From Zarea fungicola (Eukaryota > Ascomycota > Sordariomycetes > Hypocreales > Cordycipitaceae), in the NCBI GenBank assembly GCA_900169235.1, contig FWCC01000003.1, forward strand, positions 186,001 to 250,000: DNA of 64,000 bases, read 5' to 3'. Position numbers and translations under genes: made by a program. Shown in pieces: positions 44,601-56,300 of this stretch (position 1 is its first letter; each line of letters starts with the position of its first letter). The notes under the pieces are model-generated. The model did no database searches, was not told the DNA's origin, and saw only the letters and a list, made by a program, of their open reading frames with translations.

Positions 44601-44940
44601 CATGGTAGAATCTCTCGAGCGAGGGTTAGGGAAGCTCAGGGCCGAGTTGTCTATGCAACCCGAGCGTGGTGAGCGTGAGCCACCCGCAGCGCCAAGAGCA
44701 TACGCGGATGCTGGTCCGTCCTCTACCAAGACGCACGTCGACGACTACAGCGGTAAGGTGTATCGTGCCGACCAGGACGACAAGGATGGATTTGTTGAAG
44801 TCCCAAGGGATGGTGAGGCGCGGCCGCCGACCGGGCAACGTGGGCGGTCACCGTCAGAAACTGGTATGCAACCAGAGGAGTTGGCACGTCGGGGCCGTGG
44901 TGGCAACGGGCTGTTTAACAAGGTTTTCAGGCGATCTTGA
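41690..44940 (+). CDS. caspase-like (C14) / homeodomain-like / rhodanese-like fusion protein
   Basis: Exons 41690-41770, 41879-42001, 42049-42359, 42414-42443 and 42492-44940 give about 997 aa. The exon 2/3 junction is tentative: the better-looking donor at 41991 breaks phase, and the one used (GTTTCG) is weak. The 30-nt exon 4 is well supported by PWLQ joining to WSAIQTLLERS. The N-terminal third looks like a caspase p20 fold: a GGH motif (YYGGHAR, His159) and an LDCCAGA motif (Cys203/204), the expected catalytic dyad. A Pro/Ser/Gln-rich linker follows. At about 568-632 FANHVERRLEEYYQH leads to VWFHHRRERD, resembling homeodomain helix 3 (WFxxRR). About 658-782 resembles a rhodanese domain (ILLFDLRSRADFDRSRL), but the active-site loop reads FYSKGIDS without Cys, so it is probably catalytically dead. 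A charged coiled coil (833-902) and a basic tail ending NKVFRRS close the protein. Function is unknown; I recall similar long proteins in other Pezizomycotina. Confidence 0.75.
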
Positions 44941-47900
44941 TGGGAATGGGGGCAGGGGAAAATGACTCATTTCATTCAATTTATCTATTTTTCTGGCCAG
45001 GTATGGATGGGTCTGGATATTTTGGGCGTTTTTCTTTATCATATTATTCTTATATTTACGTTCATAGATTCATGCCATCTCGAACAGTGTATCATTTTCT
45101 TCTTCTCGACCATGGAAACGAAGTCTGGAAATGAACCCACCTGTCAGATGATTCCGTGGCGGGGGAAATGAATCACTTCTCCGTACCAGCAGAGTAAAAC
45201 AAATCCAAAAGTCTTGTCTCATGTCTCAGTTTGTACTCTAGATTTGGAGGGCGGTGACAAGGGGGGCCATCGGTGCCACTGCCGAGACAATGTTGAGGTT
45301 TCTTTTTTTCGTTGTTCTTTGTAACACATTCCTATTCCGGTAATTCTCGCGAAGGAAAAAAAAACAAAAAGTAGTGACTTTGTTTTATTTATTGCTTTTT
45401 TTCTATTTTACTTCTTCATGCAACAATGTCTGGGGCCCTTGCTCATTTGTCTCGCAGGAAAAAGCTCAAATGTCGGTGGGCAAAAAAGTGTTGCACAAGA
45501 AAATGAAGCCGTCCTGCTTCCGCAACCATGAACAGGGGTGCGCCGCCGCCTTACTTTTGTTTTCTTCCTATGCATCCTTCTCCCTGGCCTTTCTGTGTCA
45601 CATCCTATAAGCCCACGCGAGCCGCTGGCATGTTGTGTACCGAGACATGTCTTCTTCTTTTTATCGGAGATGTTGTTTTATTGGAGTGAGTCCAAGCAAG
45701 TCCTGTGGGGCTACACACTTCAAGGGTTAGAATGTATACATGTAAAAGTAAACAAAAACTGATCGTGTATGTTTCTTGTGGAGGGGTGCATATAAATAAG
45801 AAGTAACAGGAACGCTATCCATCTCCGTTCGGGTTGATGCAGTGACCCTGTCATAGTTATTTATTCATTTATTTAGGCTGCATGTTACCTTCGGTTCAGA
45901 AAGGAGACGCTTGTACAAGTCCGTATGAAGGAAGAGGTTGAGTAGCAGCGTAATACCACAGCTGTATCACATATACAAGACAAGAAGGAAGTCTATACGG
46001 AAGCAAGAGGGCGAAGGGAGAAAAAGAGAAATGCGAAACGTGCACGCATGTGTGTGTCCTGCATATGTGATGTGATGCGTCGGGCGACATAAATACAGTG
46101 CGATAGTCCTTCATCCCAAGTTTTTCTTGCGCGCGTCGGACAAAGTCGGCGAGACCCGTCCCGCCGCTTGTAAGCATTGACAGCTGCAGGTTCGGATACG
46201 ACGAAGTCTGCAGAGTAACTTTTTTGGGTTTGGTTTCATTGCGACCATGACTGGCTATGGAGGAACGTAAACCTTTGTTATCGAGGGCATCCAGCGGCAG
46301 TCCACCCCGGTGCTATTCAGCGGGTCAAGTTTGTCGTCTTTTTTTTATTTTTATGTATAATTTGAAGCTTGTGATAATCAATGATGTGTAGTACACAGTC
46401 TAGGTCGCATGCATTGTCTCAACGTCATGTGGTTTTGGGGAAGCACAAAACGATTCTGATCCCGTGGCGGACTTGTTAATGTGAGACTAATTTGGTAAAT
46501 AGTAGTTGGATTATTTGAAGAACTCGGCACGTGTATCAAGTTATTTTGAGGACTATGGCAGTTACCAATAAGCACTACTTTATTAGTATAAATAATCAAA
46601 GAACCCGCAAATATCAAAAAATGTTCCAACAGGTAAGATGATTTCTCACCGCAATTACACGGCGTACCAAGACGACTGAAACATTGAAGAACTTCCCGAC
46701 AAACCATCAAGATGCTGTACACTCATGCTGTCATATCCTGGGCTTCTATTTGCCGTCAAGTCACTCAGATTGCAACGTTTGACCAATCTGTTCTCTTTCG
46801 CCAAACAGCTATACAATGCAGTGCATTCTGTATTGATAAATGATGGCCACTCAGGATCAATAGCAGGCTTCACTTCCGACAGATTCCTTCTCTACCCCAA
46901 TTTCAAAACTCTATAATGCTCGGAATTCCCACAGGGGCTCACCTCACCCAAGTGTTAACATCATTACAAGCCTACTTGCCAAGGGAAACGTGGTCCAGGG
47001 AGCACAAGGCCTCGTATTGCGGCCATTATAGCCCGATGTCATGATATTTAACCTAGTACAAGACGTAGGAGACCAGGTCAGTCGATGTATCAGAACCTGC
47101 AAAAAAAAATCAGAATGTGGCTGGCATAGCTGCAGTGAGACGAGCAGCGCGAGCTGCTTGCCGCCTCTTCTGCGCCATCCACCTAATCAAGGATGCACAC
47201 AGACTTAACAGGGTACAACGTAGTATTATTATAACCGTTACTTTAAAAAAAATTGTAGGCCTATCAGGCTCTCTTGTAACCTGCATAGCTTGGCTGGGTG
47301 CGTGCCCGTTCAAGGGCTATCCCTGCTAAGTGACAATCACGAGAGAGCGTCGTGCCCCAAATGGAGCGGCACCGGCGGATAGAGACGGGGAAAAGGCAGC
47401 ACCACTCATAGTGCAACATAAAGTTGATGACAGTATCAGTACATACTGAATGTATTTAACTAGCTGTCAAACTGAAACGCAAGGTGCCAGTGTGGTAGAT
47501 TACTTCGACAGCCGGAAGAAACGTACGGGGGTTAAACGAGTACGTAATAGTGCCCTGGCCGTAGACGGGTGTCGGCCGATGCAGAACGCTGTATCTCTTG
47601 ATTTCGAGCTTTTATGGTACTTGTAGTGGTTTAATTGCCTGATAACCCAAGGGTGAAACAGAAGGTCTCTCCGCAGTATAATCAAAACAGCTGGCCCAAC
47701 AACGCAGGCCGAAGAAGGCAAGGCGTGATGCTATTGTCACGGGCTATGTAGGGTAACGACTAGATGCCATCAGAGGGTAAAGTGAGCATTTGGAAACAGT
47801 TCTGGACTCTTAGTTCAGGTTGATGCATATGACGAGGAGAAGAAAGAGCGAGGAAGGTGGTCGAGGCGTAGCGACGGCCTTGCAAGGATCCGGTTTGGCC

Positions 47901-50900
47901 TTACGCACCCAGCGATTTGTCAAAGTATACATATGTTTGACTTGGCGCTGCCCGCCACATTCCGTCAACCCGCGTTCGAGACAAGAAATGCTCGGCCAAC
48001 CCATTGTTTAATCGGTCTATTCAATGAGGGGGCTGGTTATAATCCACATGGATGACTGTAGGGAACATGCAATAGTACTAGTTCAGAAGGGTTCTTCTGG
48101 CTGGCAGGTAGCTAATACCGGGTGCCTTTAGTAAAGTACAAGTAGATCATAACCTTCCCTGAACTTCTAGTGCAGCTCTTGGAAGGTTCTGTGTGGTGTG
48201 TACATGTACATGCGATTATGCCAGTATTATTAGCGGAGACTTGACGAGTATGTGAGTGGCCTCGTCGCCCCCCTGGAGCCTATCATTATATTTACATTAC
48301 GTGTTGGATGGATGAAGACACGGAAATATCCGTCTCGGTTCAGCGAGCACAAAAACGAGCGGTGCTATAAAATAATGCCATTGTACTCCGTAGTGGAACT
48401 GTGAATGACTAGTGTGCACACCATCGGTCAGTTCGGGTCGCGATCCCAGACTACCTAATAAACTTCTGTTTTCTTGGAAAATGCTGACCCGCCAGCCTGG
48501 TCAGGGCTCTCCACCGTCTGTCTGTCTGTACTAACCATTGGAAGGAAGGTGTGAATCTGCAGTAATTGGTAGTCTGTACTCCGTACTTTGTATGGCTTCG
48601 GTATCCCTTTTTGCTCATTAGCCTGATCCGATTGTGTACTGCACACCCCCGCCCTTAACTAAAAGGTCATGTAGCGCGTGGAATGACGGGACAGATAGCA
48701 TGTCTACCCCTCAACCGATTGCTACTTCCGGGGACGTGCCCGTTTGACATGTCCAAAAGTCTGTTCTGTCAGTTCCTTACCGAAGCCTACACACCAAGGT
48801 GTTGACCAGCTACATTTAGCGCCATTAACACATCGGTATATATTCCTTGACATCACCTAACTAGAATATATCCATTATTTTAGAAAGATGTATATTGGCG
48901 TCGGTGGATTAATGACAGTGGAGAGAGTTTGATATTGTGTTGCTAGACTTCACTTTGTTGTACTGGCCAAGACTGGGCTTGGAAAGCAACGGCCGTGCAG
49001 ATTATGGATACACATCTATCGTCAGACTCCATATGTAAATCAGAGCATTTAATAGGACACCGTCTGATTAAGATTAACGTAAGTGATGGTGTATTCATAT
49101 ATGTGGCCAACTATGCAAAAAGTCTCTACCCTCCTACGATTGGTGGCGCCAACTAGTTTGATGTTGCAATGGAGCCTTCATGTCGCATTGCTATGCATTT
49201 CTAAACCACGCGACTAAAAAAATCTTTGCTATTGAATCGAAACTTCAGGTATAATGAAAGAGAGGTACTGAACGGAGCCTGTGCCGTATGTTCCGGTCGT
49301 CTGGGATCTTGTTTCGATGCGAGGGTGCTGCGGGTCGGTAGCTGAATGTGGGCTACTCGTACGGTCTGTCTTCAAACGGCTAAAATTAGTGGATGCAATT
49401 ATTGTCCTTGGAATAGCGTAACCAGGGAGCTGGGACCTTTTGTTGTGGCAGACAGTACAACTTGGCCCAACAGTCCGTGCGATAAGCCTCATGGTAACCA
49501 GACAGGGCTTTGATGCTTAGCCCCCAAATCGCGGCCCTGGAACATCCAGGTTGTACATGTACATGACATAGTTTATTGCTCGTCCAGCTGGTCCAAGCCG
49601 CAAAATCAAGCCTTGTATGACATAATGGTATTGCACGCCAAAACAGTACCAGTAAATTTTTTGTTGGCTGAGGCATTTGCTCACAGTGTCGAGTTAATCC
49701 GGCGACGTTCAAGAGGAAACTGGCTTGTCTGTTCTCATTGTTCTTATTTTTGTTAATCCCGCGATGCTCTCTTATCGTTTTCTGTTTTCTCGTTTTTTCC
49801 GCCTCGTTGTAGCCTGTTTTGCTTTTTACTTTGGCCAAGAACAAGTACAGACAGACTGTTGACGGAAATGAGGCAAGGGTATTATGGGTCGTTAGGGTGC
49901 TGCTGGAGGCCGCTCCCCTACGCAGGTCTTGAACAGACCTGGCTAGGTATGACAATCTTTAGTTCGCCAGGCTCGCTCGTGCCCATTGGCCAGTTTAATG
50001 ATTTCCAGCTGGTATTATAGAAATGACCAGATTTCGCAGTCATCTCCGGTAGTGACGACAGCAGAGACCCTGCTGATTCCATCTTCCCCTTGTCTCTTGA
50101 TCTCAGTGCGGGGATGTAACCTTAGGTTTGAAGGGACTGTACCGTCTGGGGACCCATGATGCTTTATTGGGTGAGATATTGGCTTGCCACGACAGAGGGT
50201 GTGTGATTTGAAGCCGAGATAGATACATGTGCCATATTGTTGATCTCCCATACCCCTAGGCCGGACAGAGTTACTGATTGATGCCAATATACCCGCTCTG
50301 CACTATAGTACACGTAGCGAAACCAAGAAGGAACCCTGTCAGCATACGGCTTCTGTTGTTTTAGTGCCGAAAATCGGACGGGGGGCTAAATGTGACAGAA
50401 CGCCACTGTTTTGGTGGGCGTTTAAGTGACAGGCTTATGGCATCCAACAGGCGGCGACTGGTGTCATACCATGGCTGCCGCCACTTATATACCCGCATCT
50501 TGCATCTTCCCAGTCGTTGGAGACAGTCGGGTAATTAATCTCGGTCGTGGCGCTCATCCTTTATCTTTTTTCTCCTTTTAGCTTCGCGAGAAAGACCACA
50601 GTAGCTGCTAGTCGGTAGCCGACTGTGCTGTCATTGTGTGTCTCAGATAAGTTGTGGCTTTTCGTGTTCGTCTAGGCAGCTGTCATAGCCAGCTGCCGTC
50701 TACCAGAGTGGTGATGATTTTCGCAACCCAGCGGCTTCTCTCGTTTACCAAAGTGAACGTGTTATCGCACCGACACACTTTGTAGCCATGAGTGACTGGA
50801 TGCTTGTGCGAGCCAGTTTCAACCTAATTGGCTTCACAATAGATCAAACCCTCCGTCGGAAATCTGGGGACAACACGCAAGCGTACTGGTAACTGCCAGA

Positions 50901-51620
50901 TCTGCAGCAGGGGAGGAAGGGGCGACTTCTATCTCAGAGAACAAAAGGGCAACGTCCACAGCATTTCCAAGAGTTGACAGGTCGGGTGTGACCCTGCTAG
51001 CGGTCATGGCTAGTGCTGTTCGCATTGACGTGAGACGAATGCCATGGCTGAAGGGAGTGAGCAAATGGCAGGGTTCTGTAGTCAAGAATGGAGAGACTGG
51101 GCTCTGCATCCAAAGTTTAGTTTTAGCTACCAGTGGTTTTGGCACCCTCCCCTGTGGCTCGTCGCTGGCAGTGTGCGGCACTGGTCGTGTGGCTGGCGGG
51201 CGCGGGCTGTGCCGTCTATATTGGCGGTGGACTGGTGCCAGGCACAACCCTTGGAAAACCACTGCGGCTGATTGTCTTGCGACATGCAGACCTCAGTGCC
51301 TTGGCTGATGTCCATTATTACCTTGCCTGCTACTGGGGTCTTCCCGTGCCAAAGTCTCATTGGTGCCGCTGCCAAACGTACCAGTAGATAGAATGTAGGT
51401 GCCCGGAGGCTACCGCGGCCGTAAAGGCCTGACAGGCGCACTAATTATAGGTACCTACCTAATATCTGGACAGCGCCTGCAGCTGGCACCGGCCACACAG
51501 CACACCCTCTTCAATTTATTTCTTTATTACTGTTATATTATTATTGTTACTATTTAGTACCTACTTAGCTTCAGCATCTGCAAGACAGTAGCTCAGAGTG
51601 GCGGCGGTCTCACTCGGAAA

Positions 51621-51717
51621 GTCCCTGTCGGTAGGCACCAACCCGCAGACCAGCTCCTACGGCGACCTACCTCAGGTACTAACCCAACTTGGTGCTGTAG
51701 GCTACCAGTACAGGGAC
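51621..51717. repeat. imperfect inverted repeat able to fold as a hairpin
   Basis: The arm at 51621-51641 (starting GTCCCTGT) pairs with the arm at 51689-51717 (ending ACAGGGAC) through three blocks of 8, 5 and 7 bases separated by small bulges. The loop is about 47 bases. It lies in the gene desert, so it may be a structured RNA, a miniature element or chance. Confidence 0.5.
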
Positions 51718-53335
51718 TAATTTCAAACTCGGCTTTCGCCCTCATCCTTCTCGAGCGGGGAAACCAAACTTACCGAGGCAGCCCATGCCTCCCCTGTCCA
51801 TTTCGCGAGACAGAATTGCCATTTTTATTTTTTTTACCTCTGCCCATGCTTTGTACCCTGGCAGACAATCAGGATATACATGCAGAGTGCTGGTATATAC
51901 AAGGAAGGTCTAATAAACTCAGTTTGACCCTCGTTCGTTCGTTCAGGACAACCAATACCAGTACGAATATTGAAACGCACTACGCACAGGCAAAAGCTAT
52001 TCGGCCACCCATGCAGAGTGTGCAAGTTTTGAGCATTCTATCGTTATATTCAATACAAAATAATTGCCCCTTATTAACTTTGCGACGATGCTGGTTTCCG
52101 ACCGAGGGCTTCTCAATGCCCCAATCATGCCCGTCTGGTAGAAAGTGTAGGCTAAGAGCAGCAATGTAACATTGTTTCATGGCATCGGAGGCCGCTGATG
52201 AAATACTCAGCAGTACTAGGCTCAAGGACACGAAACGGAATGTCACCGTTGGCTGTTCCGACCAAGCTTTAACCACCAACCGCAGGTTCACTTTGTCAAT
52301 CCTGGAAAGTCGGACCGCACTCCCACACCCTGGTACCTGTCAATCCTGGCTGTGGAAGCAAGTATTGTTTCTCCTGTTCGATTTAACTGTTATTGGAGGA
52401 GAATTCAGCTCGGAGTTTGCTCCGAGTTGTTTGTGTGGCTGGCGCTACTTGTGCTCACTTTCTCCACTTGAAGCCATGCTTCGGGCACGATTGGAAGAGA
52501 AAGCCTGTCGAAATTCTAATGATGGCGTTCCACTGCGAATGTCACTGTTCCCAAAATGGTGTGGGCCGCGAATGAAGGGCAGGAGATGGCACAATTGGGC
52601 AGAAACGGTCTCGACATGTGTTTAAAGGTGGCTCTGGCATGTTGCAAATTAGACTGTCAGTTCAGCTTGTATATTGCCGCTTAATTACCACTGACTGGAC
52701 TCTCATCTCGGTAGAAAAGTGTATGCTGGCATTTTCCTTGGGCTTTCTATGTTCCATTCAGCCCACTCGGTTCCGTCTTTGTAATAGAAACTCTTAGCTC
52801 TACCCTAGGCTCACCCCTCTAGACTAATAAGCTCATTTGCCGACTTACATAAGAGACAAACGAATCCCGACCTTGTGGTTTGGGGCCACGACTAAAGCCT
52901 AGTGCGCGTTCTAGATCTCACTACCCGATGCTCTTCGGCAAACAGACGAGACGACTGTCAAATCTGTTCGGCTCTCAGGCCCTCGATTTATTAATCATGA
53001 ACCGAAAACCAAAACTGAATCTTGAATCGTTCGTGTTCCCCTTATTGTAGATGTACAGGACAGGTGGAGCGAGGCTAACGACTTCTTTCTGTAGCTTGCT
53101 GGCGGAGCACAATCCAGTTAGGTAATGGCAATTGCCGGAGTGTCCAGTTTTTCTTTTCATGCATTCATTGTACGTACGGACATGTGGTAGTTGCCGCGCC
53201 GCAGGCGTGCCCCTTTCTCCCACTGCTAAAATCGAATTAACGAATCACATTGGACGAGTCGTGTTCCCTTTTTCCAGCTCGGCTGTCACTGTCGTCAATA
53301 CCGTTTCCCTGTGTAGTCTCCACTGGAACACTGAC

Positions 53336-53362
53336 CTGACAAGTCTGACAAGTCTGACAGGT
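53336..53362. repeat. three tandem 9-bp copies
   Basis: CTGACAAGT, CTGACAAGT and CTGACAGGT follow each other without spacing; the third copy has one change. This is a small minisatellite-like repeat with no evident function. Confidence 0.6.
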
Positions 53363-56300
53363 CGAAGAATCAGAATGTTGCAGCGGGAAGCGCCTTCCAA
53401 CGACGCCCACTTTTAGTTACGGAAACGAACCGAGACTCCTCTACATGGCCAATTTGTCTTTATGAATCTCAGCGATACTTTGTCTACTATGTATAATCGC
53501 AGAGGAACCATGAGTACTGTGTACCATCACGCACGATCCCCCTCTCTGGGCAAAAGGGAGCTGCAGGGTAAAACAGGTTTATTATGGATAGATATTCGAC
53601 GAAGTGCAAACTAACTAGTATCATCTGCGAGTAGTAAGACATAAAACCGCATCCTGTATTATTATGGCCTGATCTTGGGAGACCAAGGTTGTAGAACAAG
53701 ACAAGGACAAGCCACGGCGTCTTCTTGCGTCCTTTCCTGGACCAGGCCAGGATTTTCCCAACCAGATTTTGAAAGAGACCAAAACGCTATACCAAACTAG
53801 GCCTAATTTCGACGATTCCCGATACTCTTCTCAATTGCAGCACTAACTAGATAGGCAGGGCATCTACCTGCACTCAAGACAGCAATGCAATAAAAAATGC
53901 TGATTTTTATCCAGTTTCGTCCTCATTCGCAATTGCACTTACCTGAAGCTCTGAGAGCCGCCATGTGGTCGGTAACAGAAAGTATTACTTGGCTGATTTG
54001 TTAAGAAGATCATGGATCTAATTAGCTTTAAAAAAAACGGTGCCTTCTCTAAACTAGGCTTAGTTGTTCGGTACTTCTTAAAATCCATCATGCAAAATTC
54101 GGGTCACGTCCGTACGTTGGCCCTAGTCCCATTGCGTGCTCCGTAGCAACCCCGTAATTCAAATACAAATACAAATCTCGGCCCCCAATGACATGCCAAG
54201 AACCAAAACTGCAAGGACAGCAAGGACAGCCTTGCTCAGCTAATACCATCACCAGAGGGGGTGGCAGTGCAGAAAGGTACCACCCCTGTCACGGTGTTCA
54301 ACTGCCACGCTAACTATAAAGGGGCGCATCCACCTACCATATCCTAGGCTTTTCTACGTCCGACCGATCTGGGAAGCTAATAATGCGCCGAGTCAAGTTA
54401 GTCTACCTGTCAAGACATTTTCTTCCCTTCCCTCATTCTTTTCTTGTTGCTATTGCCATTGGTGCGGCTGAATACCATTGTTATGCTCGTCATCTCGGAC
54501 ACGGCAAAGAGGTGCGTCCTCTGCTGCATATGTAGCACGAGCTCTTGTCCTATTCTAAATGGCAATTGAACATGCAATTTATTAGTTGCCTAGCACGCCT
54601 CGTTTCTCATTTCCTTAATTTTTTTATCTCCTGCAATATTTCTTTATTTAGTTTATTCATGATAAGAGAAAGTGCAGCCGACGACCCTATTGCCGGTTAT
54701 TAGCAGTGTCCCTCTGAAGCGACTATTGGCAATTCTGTATTTAGTCATTTGATTAGCGGCTTCGCTAACTGATATCCGTGGTGAATTTGTCGTTGAATTA
54801 AGGAGACCTTGCTTTTCTCTCTGTGTGGCGTAGTCGACTGTTCCGTTGAAGTTATCGACACACCCACCCAACAGCCTAGTCATGAATCTCGTACGGTCGT
54901 AGAGCACATGCTCTCCGGTGTTCCGTGTGGCGGATGCTGCTGCCGGACCAACTGCATACTGTACTATGCATTATACCATCTCACTCCCGGCTTCCAGTCC
55001 TTGAGGTCTCTGTTCAGCAATTGTTGCATTCCTGGAAGACACGACTCCATACCAAATTGCTGTTGGGCAAGACTTTGTAAGCTGTTGTCAGCCATAATTT
55101 CTAGTAGTAGTAGTCAAAATTCACTGGGTTCGTTAATGACTCTTTTGCCAGTGGATACTTTTATCCTCGCCCAGCTTTTAGTTGGAATTTAGTTACAATT
55201 TGGCACTTGGGGGAACTCGATAAACAGAGTTAAGGTCGCATCATATCGTGCATCATTGAACCGAAAACTCGGGGTAAAAACATCGAAAGCCGAGCTCTTC
55301 CTCACATCTTGCCAGTATGGCACTTACGGCAATGTGATTGCTGATTCTCACTTGTTCCGGACTGGTCGTGGTGTTATCTCCAATTAAATCCGTGTAGTGA
55401 CTACTTCCCAACCATGAATATATATTCAGATAACAGTACAGAGGAAAAAGTTCCAGTGGAACAGAAGACGACGCAGACAGCTATGGCCTGTAAATGCTTT
55501 TTCCTGAGCTTCTCCTGTGTCGCAACACGTCACGGCAAACGACGGACAGACATGGGAAGCAGAATATCCACAGTTCCAGTTTAATATGGAGCTGTATGGA
55601 CCTGTCAAGACAAGAGAGCCAATAGAAGGTGCTTAGCAAGGGAGATCCTGCCGCCTCGACCTGGTACCTGTGGCGACCTCGTACACTGTTTTGGGGGTGG
55701 TGACATTTTGAAAACAACTGGTTGAAGGGCGGCGGGGTTTATTCTAAGGTTTGGGAGACCGAGAACCTATGGAACAGAGAGAAGCATATGGAAGTGAGTA
55801 ATAAGATGCCATTGAAAGTAAAGCCTACGGTTGGTACGTGGGAAGACGTGAACATTTGCTTGTTACACCCATCTAACATGCTGAGAGGGCCAAGTGACAA
55901 GATGAATGAAGAAACAGCCGTAACAGGGGCTCTCACACTTACGATTTTATGACATATGACAGCACGAGGCCATTGGTGATCCCTCTGGTGCAATATCCAC
56001 CAGTTAGAATGTTTGGCATGTAGCCTTGTAACGGTTGGGCAAAAGGGCTAATTTGAACTTGACAGCTGGCGCCTGTGTGGCAGTTAATATCGAATGGGTG
56101 TCACGCAGTCTTCCAGAAGACCTGTCGAGCCCACTGGCGGAGAAGCTGTCACCATGCATGGTGGCGTGCGTGGGTCAAAGCTTGTCAAGCGTGCTAGCAG
56201 AGGAACGGTGGTTTGGGGTGTGTGCGGAGTATGAAGAGGAGGCAGATTGCAATTCTTCACCTCTGCTCTACAGTAAGTAGTTACTCTTCTACTCTCAGTA

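Noticed and set aside
49386..49955. 189-codon minus-strand ORF in the gene desert
   Set aside because: No family motif, no leader or splice context, and mixed composition; openness of this length is expected somewhere in 14 kb.
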